A DNA stretch of 30,954 nt, taken from an uncultured bacterium (lineage in GTDB: Bacteria; Patescibacteriota; Minisyncoccia; Phycocordibacterales; CAIZLB01). A program made the translations under genes and the position numbers. Location of the stretch: the NCBI GenBank assembly GCA_903864515.1, contig CAIPFZ010000042.1, forward strand, positions 1-30,954, given 5' to 3'. The notes beneath the pieces are model-generated. The model searched no databases. It worked only from the letters and a program-made list of their open reading frames with translations, and had not been told where the DNA came from. This document shows, piece by piece, positions 22,701 to 29,957 of this stretch. Numbering within the stretch: the stretch's first letter is position 1; every line of letters begins with the position of its first letter.

Positions 22701-24057
22701 TTGGATAAAATCTCTTATACACCACAAATGATATTGCTGATAGAAGTATTAATAAACCTAATATACCAAGTGTTATCATAATCCACTTGTTTGAAGTTAT
22801 AGAAATGAAGTCAAAGCTACTACACTTTCCGGGACTAATAAGATTACAATCATATGGTACATAAACTTCATCAACTAAATTATCACCAATGAATAATGAG
22901 GCGTGGATTTTGAAGTTTTTGAAAGTAGATTTTGGAGTGAAATTCTGAGCGACACCACTCATTTCACCTATAATATTACCATTATATTCATACGATAAAA
23001 TTATTTCATCATCATTTGATAATACTTCCATCTTCAATTTACCATCAATTGGCAAATTACTATTTGATGCATTATGGAAACAGGAGAATATTTTATTTTC
23101 TTTACCAGCCAAAAGAGGATATGACGCTATGGATGGAAAGTTAATTCTTGGCATTACAACACTATCTCTGACAAACCTTATTCCCAAGATAGACTTACTA
23201 TCCATATACTTTAGAACAACCTCCGTATAATATACTGATGACCCATTATCCCGCACATCAATCGGTAGATTAAGCACCTTTCCAGGTTCAATTACCAAGA
23301 CACGCTTTTGTGTATCAATTTTATTTGCTGAATCTTGGGCGTCCCATTTATATACATTAGTTTCAATAACAACAGCATGCCTTTTATCTGTAGTGTTTGA
23401 AACAGGAACCTTGATTGAAACAGGACTTGTTGCATCCACAACTGGTGGATAAGAGGCAAAACCATAAGTCCTATCATTAATCCTTACACCATCTTTCTTA
23501 AAAAATACCCCTTTATTTTGCTGACCTTTGACGGTAAAGCTAGAAAGACCACCCACAACATCATCAGTAAAACTAAGTCCAGCTAAATTGAATTTATCAC
23601 TAGTCACAAAGTATGTAGCAACTTTGTAATTTCCACCAAGCGCATAAGCTGGAATTTTCCATTGAAAATCAATAGGCAGACTAGCTCCAGCATCAAGAGA
23701 GATTCCATCTTTTACCATAAAAGCATCCAAAACATCTGGGCCGTTATTATCTTGTATGGACCTATCTCTAAATATCTTAACGTACAATTTACCGTTAACT
23801 ATTGGATATGAATTTGTATTCAAAATCGATCCCGTAAAAGCCATACCAGCTCCAGCAACTGATTGATTCAACAATGGTTTTACATCAACCTTCACTGATC
23901 CAAAATGATAATAATCTGAACACTCAATATTTGTTGTTGTCGCAAAATAACTATCTACATTCTCTGCATTAGAAGTACTGGTTTTTAAAAAAACTATGAG
24001 AAAAAAGACGGTTAAAATTAAACAAAAATAAATTGACTTTTTGAAAGAAATTTTCAT
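19765..24057 (-). CDS. Large surface protein with two ectodomains and a central membrane hairpin
   Basis: 1430 residues in one frame. Module 1: signal or anchor helix (about 8-28), beta-rich repeats to about 420, membrane helix WIMITLGILGLLILLSAISF (about 423-443), then basic KRFYPKK. Module 2 begins at residue 460 with what reads as a second signal peptide (MKNKLKILIIALSLASSMLL ending VYA-Q). After it come an Asp/Gly/Ser run, a Cys-rich segment, an IPT/TIG-like domain (GPTTGGTIVTLTGENL, about 640-735), a PPPPPP linker, a PKD-like domain (LFDWDNDGTGDSTG, about 1160-1260), a fibronectin-III-like domain (WTQVLNADGYIVYKNG, about 1275-1350) and a Cys-containing end. Both modules would lie outside the cell. 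TATAAT is 6 nt before the ATG. Probable adhesin-like or surface-structure component; possibly two fused genes. Confidence 0.75.
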   Translation of the reverse strand: MKISFKKSIYFCLILTVFFLIVFLKTSTSNAENVDSYFATTTNIECSDYYHFGSVKVDVKPLLNQSVAGAGMAFTGSILNTNSYPIVNGKLYVKIFRDRSIQDNNGPDVLDAFMVKDGISLDAGASLPIDFQWKIPAYALGGNYKVATYFVTSDKFNLAGLSFTDDVVGGLSSFTVKGQQNKGVFFKKDGVRINDRTYGFASYPPVVDATSPVSIKVPVSNTTDKRHAVVIETNVYKWDAQDSANKIDTQKRVLVIEPGKVLNLPIDVRDNGSSVYYTEVVLKYMDSKSILGIRFVRDSVVMPRINFPSIASYPLLAGKENKIFSCFHNASNSNLPIDGKLKMEVLSNDDEIILSYEYNGNIIGEMSGVAQNFTPKSTFKNFKIHASLFIGDNLVDEVYVPYDCNLISPGKCSSFDFISITSNKWIMITLGILGLLILLSAISFVVYKRFYPKKLLSKIMKNKLKILIIALSLASSMLLTSGVYAQTYDSGTGYDSGSGSDSGSDSGYDDVYTGGDDGCFQVTDWNPKEDIICIDQEDCNPWPKDTVFVNFQGSRLNEVANVKVTSYQPVWGEGPRDGGVSFAHRTPFQSPSLITLEMQRLMSDEARPFITLEGLDVNKKCIATYRFKFKCLPPNVQTISPGSGPTTGGTIVTLTGENLKFVKSLTLGNITIPKSSFLERTNNRIMFETPRSSAGWKDMWVNTICWEGQSQLIRNAFLFIGIDEDTSDVPPPPPPIYFWTPYNYGASIFNPSGSSTALYYWATTSITSNLDGGRWAKALDNFSSQINYDSSVRYEDGKLVKEGDTMPLLTKLYFNFDRTSSTSTNISWNGTGYTEDTPLGSWIDNAAYPSGQVCSPGLSGKNFVTTVPFVDVADGNKTKNIDVFIPLSVKPPDKKIAFSDNLVTNPPNTVANDILSPDEDNWECEYPGRSFCKPLNSGNKKINMFYSPTYGYFYYGWRWSANPNVCYTNNIALHEITTMTVNPWPYPTTDTGVDTCIVGNGNCDVTFGGLRLTAGDRNIVRCSASYPYYNPQTNKCYATKADYLASRKTDSNIPVTNAPGEYTNPYRLDFRESLYSLNVNISGAPTNRKPSSPVITGPDSVRINQQATYSAVSNVITAKGESKSMLGSVIFAVKKVFAQAQTSKVYYLFDWDNDGTGDSTGDFNSPEVEYGVSVSSSNAWSALGTSTFAVRAVDTVSHTPSEWVRKDILILPAEDAVTLERPEPTATYCQSNLNISWTQVLNADGYIVYKNGASTGSDVGSALTWSDTGFSSASDSYTIQAYKVGPPDAVSEQSVILSLGSSNITQNCPPITTISSGVTEGIKFYANPNWAGTDNKCKFNGYVKSIVKDGDGNTYNDVTVNSCYVDNSATGVSVSPVDSFIIKGVIGKHTLYCDLNYVGGTKSDGTAIEPGGLSASLPARCSKAPTVIER

Positions 24058-24063
24058 ACACTA

Positions 24064-24069
24064 ATTATA
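24064..24069 (-). promoter_or_regulatory. -10 box of the surface protein gene
   Basis: TATAAT on the minus strand, 6 nt before the ATG at 24057, without the TG extension. Confidence 0.55.
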
Positions 24070-24167
24070 ATTCACTTTATTGACGACGTCCACAAAAATA
24101 AGTGTATAAGTATTTAATTATAAGTAATGAATTTCCCAAGATAGAGACTGTGGAGACGGGCTGTAAT

Positions 24168-25520
24168 CTACAAAAAACTATTGGTTCTTCTTTTTTTGTG
24201 AAATGCTATGGTAAATCTATGTGATTCATGATTAATCTTAATAATTTGCTCTCTAATTTTATCAATCAAAGCACCTCCTTCTGAATTATTAATTTTCTCA
24301 AGATTCTTCCACGATTCTATATTTAAGAACAATACATCCTTAGCTTTATGGCTTTTATCCTTTACAACGCTACAGAATAATATACCTGATTCCCTATTAC
24401 CAATCTCCTCAGATGCAAAACTCCAAGCATCCTGTGCTGTTTTCAACTGAACCTCATTACCATCAAGTACAACAATATTTGGAATACCCCATTCCTTATG
24501 CTGAATTCTTCTTTCAAGCATTTCCTTAAGCGCTCCGCTGTCATTAGCTTTATCGAAATTATTTATTATAAATTTTCTATATAAATTCTTTTTTAACTCT
24601 CCGCCTTCCATGACAACCATTGTTCCAACCATGTTTTTACCAGACATATGAGCTATGTCATAGGCTTCAATTCTTATACCCAATGCATCACTTCCACCAA
24701 CGTCCCCCAAGACAGTCTTAAAATTATCTTCTTCTAGGTTTACGTTTTTAATCAGAGAAACATCCTGAATATGATTTAGAGCAAAAATAGATCTTTTTAT
24801 TTCATTTGCCTTTTCAAATTTTTGCTCCTTAGATAATTTAAGCATCTGTTTCTCCAAACTATTCAGAAGAATTTTTTTTCTTCCTTCAAAAAACATCTCT
24901 ATATTTTTAATCTGTATACCATAATCTTTTTTTGATATTTCTCCCGTACAAACGCCAGGACAAAGCCCTATCATTCTATTGAAACATGGTCTTGGATTAA
25001 ACTTAGAACCGTCAACAAATGGGGTACATTTGTCTCTAAATGGAAAAATCTTTCTTACAATTTTAAGAGCCTCTTTTAATTCCCCACCGTAAGGATATGG
25101 ACCGAACACATTCTTGTATTCATTTTGTTTGTCTAAATCCTGTTTTAATGTCCTACCTCGAACAACCAAAACTCTTGGATAGTCTTCCTTTGTTATTACC
25201 ACATAATTATAACTTTTATTATCCTTATCCTTGGTATTATATTTTGGTTGTTTTTCCTTTATTAGATGAGCCTCTAAAATTAAAGCCTCCAGCACAGAGT
25301 CTGTTTCTTTAAATTCAATCTCATCTGATAAAGTAACCATATCAACCAACAAGCGCCCCCTAGTTTTAATAAGGTCATTTGAAAAATAACTACGAACACG
25401 CTGTTTTAGGCTAGTAGCCTTTCCAACATAGATAATATCCCTACCTTTTTTAAAAAGATATACTCCAGGTGAATCAGGTAGTTTTGGTAAAAATGAAGAT
25501 TCAAAATCCTTCTTATTCAT
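24168..25520 (-). CDS. uvrC: UvrC excinuclease subunit, lacking the C-terminal (HhH)2 domain
   Basis: Makes the two incisions beside DNA damage in nucleotide excision repair with UvrAB. GIY-YIG nuclease at about 13-95 (GVYLFKKGRDIIYVGKATSL); a Cys cluster and pairing region (CTPFVDGSKFNPRPCFNRMI, about 161-195); the UVR motif at about 225-248; and the RNase H-like second nuclease from about 270, with acidic residues in EAYDIAHMSG and VVLDGN and the His of SHRFTIAFHKK. The chain stops ten residues after that motif (450 residues), whereas typical UvrC (about 600) continues into two helix-hairpin-helix units. TGATAGACT lies 9 nt before the ATG. Confidence 0.93.
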   Translation of the reverse strand: MNKKDFESSFLPKLPDSPGVYLFKKGRDIIYVGKATSLKQRVRSYFSNDLIKTRGRLLVDMVTLSDEIEFKETDSVLEALILEAHLIKEKQPKYNTKDKDNKSYNYVVITKEDYPRVLVVRGRTLKQDLDKQNEYKNVFGPYPYGGELKEALKIVRKIFPFRDKCTPFVDGSKFNPRPCFNRMIGLCPGVCTGEISKKDYGIQIKNIEMFFEGRKKILLNSLEKQMLKLSKEQKFEKANEIKRSIFALNHIQDVSLIKNVNLEEDNFKTVLGDVGGSDALGIRIEAYDIAHMSGKNMVGTMVVMEGGELKKNLYRKFIINNFDKANDSGALKEMLERRIQHKEWGIPNIVVLDGNEVQLKTAQDAWSFASEEIGNRESGILFCSVVKDKSHKAKDVLFLNIESWKNLEKINNSEGGALIDKIREQIIKINHESHRFTIAFHKKRRTNSFL

Positions 25521-25620
25521 AATACAGAGAGTCTATCATTTATTTTTGTTTTTTGCAGTCACCTTAATGACAACATGGACGGCTAATATTCAGAATTTAA
25601 TGGATTGATTTTTAATTAAT

Positions 25621-25629
25621 TGCTATAAT
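25621..25629 (+). promoter_or_regulatory. Extended -10 box, leaderless
   Basis: TGC-TATAAT, 6 nt before the ATG at 25636. Confidence 0.7.
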
Positions 25630-25635
25630 TTATAC

Positions 25636-26214
25636 ATGAACACAATCATAACCTTAACAACACTACAGCTGGTAGCTATTTCACTTGGTGCAGCTGGAGC
25701 GCTCATTATAGATTTATTTTTTATCTCTTCCTTAAGTCACAGTAAATTAAGACCTAAGGAGATTTTAATGGTTAGAAGATTAAGCTTGCTTAGTATAGTA
25801 TCAGCATGTTTTGCGATTTTCATTCAAAGTATAATCTTATTCTCAATTCAAAATTCAATTCTTGATAATTTCATTTCATTTTCGTTCATAACAATTGTCT
25901 TTACTATCGCCGCATTAATATGTTCAATCACTCTAAGAAAAATCCACATCCCTGCATTACTTAGACATCAAAATGATCATGTGCATCTTTCCAATCATCA
26001 TTTACATCACGGAGAAGAGATTGTGTTAATTTCTACCATTTCAACAGTGTCATGGATTATTGTTTTAGTAATCTACGCAATTGCGCAGGATGGTAATTAC
26101 ACAGGTCCATATCCCTTTATTATTGGTTACATAATATTTGTTGTAGTTATGGCAGTCTTGACAAGGATGATTAAAAGACATCTGCTAGATTCTAGGAAAC
26201 ACAAAAAATCCTAA
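25636..26214 (+). CDS. Five-helix membrane protein with His-rich loop
   Basis: 192 residues, about five membrane helices (roughly 7-31, 47-70, 77-98, 129-150, 157-178). The loop between helices 3 and 4 is HQNDHVHLSNHHLHHGEE, with seven His, an arrangement that often binds Zn, Ni or Cu. Family not recognised; there is some resemblance in layout to small metal-handling or haem-copper accessory membrane proteins, but no diagnostic motif. The start is fixed by the -10 box directly upstream. It stands alone upstream of dnaB, with a 157-nt gap in which I see only the dnaB -10 box. Confidence 0.7.
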   Translation: MNTIITLTTLQLVAISLGAAGALIIDLFFISSLSHSKLRPKEILMVRRLSLLSIVSACFAIFIQSIILFSIQNSILDNFISFSFITIVFTIAALICSITLRKIHIPALLRHQNDHVHLSNHHLHHGEEIVLISTISTVSWIIVLVIYAIAQDGNYTGPYPFIIGYIIFVVVMAVLTRMIKRHLLDSRKHKKS

Positions 26215-26353
26215 TTTATTCATATTATTAGGGCTGTAAATTAGACAGTAAAATTTTCATAATTAGTATATTTGTTATACACATCTTGTAAACATCTTTT
26301 ACTCCATTTTAGGCTTTTTTGCCATAAATAATTATTTTTTATTCTTCAGGGTA

Positions 26354-26362
26354 TGCTAAAAT
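26354..26362 (+). promoter_or_regulatory. Extended -10 box of dnaB
   Basis: TGC-TAAAAT, 9 nt before the ATG at 26372; predicted leader 2-4 nt. Confidence 0.6.
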
Positions 26363-26371
26363 TGAAACATT

Positions 26372-27802
26372 ATGGCTACAGACACAAATTCATACAGAAA
26401 AGGTGGATATAATTCTAATAAAGTGGAGCCTTTTCACAATAGAAGAGAATTGCGTATACCTCCACACAGTATAGAAGCTGAGCAGGCAGTCTTAGGTTCT
26501 GTCATGCTTAGACAGGAAGCTATTATAGACATATCAGATTTAATTAAGGCTGAGTCATTTTACAGTGAAAAGCACAGGATGATTTTCCTAGCGATGCTTG
26601 AACTATCAAGTAAGCATGAACCGATTGATCTTTTGTCAGTGAGAGCAAAAATTGAGGAGCAAGGAATTCTTGATCAAATTGGTGGCGCAAGTTACCTAAC
26701 TGAGCTCGTCCACTCTGTTCCCTCTTCTGCAAATATTGAACACTATGCAGGTCTTGTTAGAAAGAAGTTCATGATGAGAAACCTAATTGGCGCATCTGAG
26801 TTTATCTCCCAACTTGGTTTTGATGAGCAAGGAGATCTTGATGAAATTCTTGACCTCGCAGAGAAAAAAGTTTTTGAGCTAACTAACGTCGGAAACGCCA
26901 AGAAATTTACTGATCTTAAAAGTGCTCTGGAAGAAACGTGGAATAACATTGACAAGCTTCACAATTCTCCAAATGAAGTTAGAGGAGTTCCAACAGGCTT
27001 TAGAGACTTGGATAATAAACTAGCTGGTCTACAAAAATCAGACCTTATTATCCTCGCTGCCCGTCCTTCCGTTGGAAAGACATCTTTTGCGCTAGACATT
27101 GCCCGTCACGCTGCAGTTGAATGTAAGGTGCCAGTTTGTATCTTCTCATTGGAAATGAGTGCGCAACAGTTGGCACAGAGAATGCTCTCCGCAGCATCTC
27201 GTGTTGATTCATGGAAAATTAGAACTGCAAAGAATCTAAATGATAATGACTTTGAGATGTTGCAACTTGGTCTAGGAAAATTAGGTGATGCACCAATCTA
27301 CATTGACGATCAAGCTGGAAACAATATTGTTAAAATGAGAAGCTTCGCCAGAAGAATTAAATCAGAAAAGGGTCTGGGACTTATTATTGTTGACTACTTG
27401 CAGCTCATGTCCCCAACCGGTGCAAAGGCGTCAGATAACCTAGTGCAACAGATTACAGAAATCTCTCGCTCCCTTAAACACCTAGCACGTGAGATGGATG
27501 TTCCGGTTCTTGCCCTGTCACAGCTCTCCCGTGCCGTTGAGCAACGTGGAGGAAAGCCTCGTCTTTCTGACCTCCGTGACTCTGGTTCTATTGAGCAGGA
27601 CGCCGATGTTGTTATGTTCATTCACAGAGAGGACAGATACAAAGAACACAATGAACGAGATGGTATTGCTGAGATTCTAATTGAAAAGCACAGAAATGGT
27701 GCAACTGGAGTTGTGAATCTTAAATTTGACGGTGAGCATACATCCTTTATCTCAATTGAAAAGAGTGACTTTGGAGATTTTGAAGATCACATGCAGGGAT
27801 AA
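26372..27802 (+). CDS. dnaB: Replicative DNA helicase DnaB
   Basis: Hexameric 5'-3' helicase at the replication fork. 476 residues, full length. N-terminal domain about 28-130 (PPHSIEAEQAVLGSVML), linker helix region 150-195, RecA-like domain from about 200: GVPTGFRDLDNKLAGL, Walker A ARPSVGKT (230-237), FSLEMS, Walker B LIIVDYLQLM, and LSQLSR...RDSGSIEQDADVV with the arginine-finger region, ending in KHRNGATGVVNLKF. The first 27 residues are a polar extension. The -10 box sits just upstream and no Shine-Dalgarno site is present. recR follows after 67 nt in the same direction. Confidence 0.97.
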   Translation: MATDTNSYRKGGYNSNKVEPFHNRRELRIPPHSIEAEQAVLGSVMLRQEAIIDISDLIKAESFYSEKHRMIFLAMLELSSKHEPIDLLSVRAKIEEQGILDQIGGASYLTELVHSVPSSANIEHYAGLVRKKFMMRNLIGASEFISQLGFDEQGDLDEILDLAEKKVFELTNVGNAKKFTDLKSALEETWNNIDKLHNSPNEVRGVPTGFRDLDNKLAGLQKSDLIILAARPSVGKTSFALDIARHAAVECKVPVCIFSLEMSAQQLAQRMLSAASRVDSWKIRTAKNLNDNDFEMLQLGLGKLGDAPIYIDDQAGNNIVKMRSFARRIKSEKGLGLIIVDYLQLMSPTGAKASDNLVQQITEISRSLKHLAREMDVPVLALSQLSRAVEQRGGKPRLSDLRDSGSIEQDADVVMFIHREDRYKEHNERDGIAEILIEKHRNGATGVVNLKFDGEHTSFISIEKSDFGDFEDHMQG

Positions 27803-27845
27803 GCTGTACACCCATATAAACACCCCGCCTTTTACTCTAAATACA

Positions 27846-27854
27846 TGTTAAAAT
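27846..27854 (+). promoter_or_regulatory. Extended -10 box of recR
   Basis: TGT-TAAAAT ending 15 nt before the ATG at 27870; predicted leader under 10 nt. Confidence 0.5.
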
Positions 27855-27869
27855 AATCTAACACTAAAT

Positions 27870-28484
27870 ATGGATGCCCTAGATAAACTATCTGAAATAT
27901 TCAAGAAATTCCCAGGAATTGGCCCAAGACAAGCCAAGCGTTTTGTCTATCACATTTTACAAGAAAATGAAGAGGACATTGCAGAGCTTATCAATGCAAT
28001 TAGTAATATCAAAAGGGGTGTTTCAATTTGTGATAAATGTTACAGATATTTTGAGAACAAGAATAAGCAAATGATTGTTCCATGTCCAATATGCTCTAAC
28101 ACAAGCCGTGATCACAGTACTCTGATGATTGTAGTTAAAGACATTGATTTACTAGCAGTTGAGAGAAGCAGAGCATACAATGGAGTATATTTTGTTCTAG
28201 GAAACACAGTACCTATTTTAGATGAAGAACCTCACAAAAAAATCAGACAAGGAGAATTGCTTTACAGGGTTGAAGAACTCACTGATTTAAAGGAAATAAT
28301 AATTGCAACAAGTGTTAATACTGAAGGTGAACATACGGCATTTTATCTAAACACCCTACTTAGACCTTACAAAGAAAAAAGCGGGTTTAAAATCACAACA
28401 CTTGGTCGTGGTCTTTCAACTGGAACTGAGTTGGAATATTCCGATGGGGATACGCTGAAGAGTGCGCTGGAGAATAGGCATTAA
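27870..28484 (+). CDS. recR: Recombination protein RecR
   Basis: Works with RecO (RecFOR pathway) to load RecA on gapped DNA. 204 residues, normal length. Helix-hairpin-helix at about 10-25 (KKFPGIGPRQAKRF), zinc finger with C54, C57, C72 and C75 (CDKC...CPIC), Toprim domain about 83-175 (LMIVVKDIDLLAVERS and the later ATSVNTEGEHTAFYL), and C-terminal Walker-B-like LGRGLSTGTELEYSD. All hallmarks are present. It may be co-transcribed with dnaB or driven by its own -10 box. Confidence 0.96.
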   Translation: MDALDKLSEIFKKFPGIGPRQAKRFVYHILQENEEDIAELINAISNIKRGVSICDKCYRYFENKNKQMIVPCPICSNTSRDHSTLMIVVKDIDLLAVERSRAYNGVYFVLGNTVPILDEEPHKKIRQGELLYRVEELTDLKEIIIATSVNTEGEHTAFYLNTLLRPYKEKSGFKITTLGRGLSTGTELEYSDGDTLKSALENRH

Positions 28485-28509
28485 TTAATATAATTTAATA
28501 AAAAATTCA

Positions 28510-28537
28510 GCCACCCTGTCTCTGTGGACATGGTGGC
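28510..28537 (-). terminator. Terminator between recR and the convergent hypothetical gene
   Basis: GCCACC (28510-28515) pairs with GGTGGC (28532-28537), with TGT/ACA inside. On the minus strand TGAATTTTTTATT follows. Confidence 0.8.
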
Positions 28538-28561
28538 ATGAAGTTGGTGTTAATAGAGCGA

Positions 28562-29287
28562 TCAGCCGGCAATGGTCGGTTTCGGATTATGGATAGAGTT
28601 CAATTGCGCGAGTCTCTCGTTGGTCTCAAGCAACAGGAACGCTCGGTAACTGATTTCATCAATGATTTGCCGAAAAAGCGGAGATTCTCCAATGCGCGAT
28701 TTTTGCGGAGGGACCGGATTCCAGACAATCGGATATCTTGTCATCGAGTGAAAGAATTCCGGTAGTCCCTTTTTACAAGCAGTCACGAGTGACATGGAAA
28801 TGTTCGAGAATGTCCCAGATAATTTATTGTCAAAACGCACTTGTGGTTCATCGCTATCGAGAAAGTAGCCATTGATAAATCCCATGTATGAAACCCCTAG
28901 ATCAAGCTTTTCCCACAATTGGTTATCATAGAGCCAAGCAACCGCTTGCATTGAACCAATTAACGCACCGTGTCGTGTTGGGACAGATTTATTCAATCCC
29001 CTCCTAATCAAACTGCAATAGTGTGCAAAATGATCATCTTCATCACACCCCTCTTTTGTCAGACAGAGAAAGAGTGCCTCGGTAACTTGCGCCACCTGTT
29101 CAGCATTCATTACTGCTTCATGACTGTAGATTAGATCCTCCGTAGCCAGTTTTTTGTACTCGAAGGACATTTCAGAACTAATGAGTGTTGCGAGAAGATA
29201 TTGTGTATGTTCTTCGCTGGGAAATACCCGTTGCTTATTTCCCTTACCACCTAATAATAGCTCAATAATACGTGTCGTTTTTTTCAT
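28562..29287 (-). CDS. Hypothetical soluble protein with a structured leader
   Basis: 241 residues, no signal peptide or membrane helix, mostly helical; family not recognised. Visible features: a basic N-terminus (KKTTRIIELLLGGKGNKQ), helix AVMNAEQVAQVTEALFLCLT, the acidic EGCDEDDHFAHYC, and Pro-rich VWNPVPPQK near the C-terminus. The gene looks richer in GC than recR and rplU beside it. The ATG at 29287 follows GAAAGGG by about 7 nt. It belongs to the group with a TTGACA promoter, long leader and strong terminator; its leader carries three UGAAAGG motifs. Confidence 0.7.
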   Translation of the reverse strand: MKKTTRIIELLLGGKGNKQRVFPSEEHTQYLLATLISSEMSFEYKKLATEDLIYSHEAVMNAEQVAQVTEALFLCLTKEGCDEDDHFAHYCSLIRRGLNKSVPTRHGALIGSMQAVAWLYDNQLWEKLDLGVSYMGFINGYFLDSDEPQVRFDNKLSGTFSNISMSLVTACKKGLPEFFHSMTRYPIVWNPVPPQKSRIGESPLFRQIIDEISYRAFLLLETNERLAQLNSIHNPKPTIAG

Positions 29288-29293
29288 ACTAAC

Positions 29294-29377
29294 CCTTTCA
29301 AGTTTACACTCCTTTCAGAGTGTTTGTTTCAATGTGCAATGACAGCCTTTCAGCTGTATATTCTGGACACATGCCAG
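29294..29377 (-). promoter_or_regulatory. Leader with three UGAAAGG motifs and tandem hairpins
   Basis: In mRNA order: CUGG/CCAG hairpin (29377-29363); ACAGC-UGAAAG-GCUGU (29357-29342); ACACUC-UGAAAG-GAGUGU (29323-29306); and an unpaired UUGAAAGGG (29301-29293) that serves as the ribosome site. The two hairpins have the same loop, and the third motif overlaps the Shine-Dalgarno sequence. Confidence 0.7.
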
Positions 29378-29387
29378 ATACCAAAAT

Positions 29388-29416
29388 AATATATAATAAA
29401 TAATAGCACATGTCAA
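29388..29416 (-). promoter_or_regulatory. Consensus promoter of the 28562-29287 gene
   Basis: Minus strand: perfect TTGACA (29416-29411), 17-nt spacer, TATATT (29393-29388); predicted leader about 94 nt. Confidence 0.7.
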
Positions 29417-29468
29417 TTCAGTCGTAATGGTTCAATAGCTTGGACGTACTTTTCTTTCAAAAGAAAAA

Positions 29469-29489
29469 CCCCAAGCTCGAGGCTTGAGG
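29469..29489 (-). terminator. Terminator of rplU
   Basis: Minus strand: CCTCAAGC pairs with GCTTGGGG (one U-G) around CTCGA, followed by TTTTTCTTTT. Confidence 0.85.
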
Positions 29490-29510
29490 CAATTCTTTGA
29501 AACATTGATA

Positions 29511-29876
29511 TTACGCGATGTTTGTAATCTTAACCTTAAAGAAAGGTTGTCTGTGTCCAAACTTCATTGATCTTGAACGTGACTTTTGCTTGTATCTCAT
29601 TCCAACAACTTTAGGTGATCTGCCAATCTCTACAATCTCCCCTACTACCTTAGCTCCAGTAATCATAGGTGCTCCAACAGTTGTAGTGGTTCCATCATCC
29701 TTAAGAAGCACATCTGTAAACTCCACTTTCTCTCCTAGAGCGTGTTCCCCCTTAAGTATTTCCATACTGATAATAAGTCCTTCAGAAACTCTATATTGTT
29801 TTGCCCCAGTTTTAATAACGGCAAAAGCCCCCTCTGAACTTGCGATTTTTGGTGATATTTTATTAGTTATAGCCAT
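29511..29876 (-). CDS. rplU: 50S ribosomal protein L21
   Basis: Ribosomal large-subunit protein that contacts 23S rRNA. 121 residues, slightly long: residues 18-30 FAVIKTGAKQYRV are the L21 start motif, so there is an N-terminal extension of about 17 residues (MAITNKISPKIASSEGA). The C-terminal half has VGMRYKQKSRSRSMKFGHRQ, matching the KRRKGYRRKxGHRQ region of L21. The usual partner rpmA (L27) is not next to it. It has a TTGATT-17-TATACT promoter ending 10 nt before the ATG, so it is nearly leaderless, and it is divergent from the small membrane gene at 29958. Confidence 0.95.
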   Translation of the reverse strand: MAITNKISPKIASSEGAFAVIKTGAKQYRVSEGLIISMEILKGEHALGEKVEFTDVLLKDDGTTTTVGAPMITGAKVVGEIVEIGRSPKVVGMRYKQKSRSRSMKFGHRQPFFKVKITNIA

Positions 29877-29886
29877 ATGGATGTAG

Positions 29887-29948
29887 AGTATACACTATTG
29901 TCTGTGGATAATCAAGCTTGCAACAACTACCCTATATTATGCTATAAT
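29887..29948. promoter_or_regulatory. Divergent promoter pair with a DnaA-box sequence
   Basis: Minus: TTGATT (29915-29910), 17-nt spacer, TATACT (29892-29887) for rplU. Plus: TTGCAA (29918-29923) and extended -10 TGC-TATAAT (29940-29948) for the 29958 gene. TTATCCACA (minus, 29911-29903), an exact DnaA-box consensus, lies in the rplU spacer. Confidence 0.65.
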
Positions 29949-29957
29949 TTAACTAAT

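Noticed and set aside
29877..29957. Longer N-terminus for the 97-residue membrane protein
   Set aside because: The stretch holds both divergent promoters; the extended -10 box places transcription just before the ATG at 29958.
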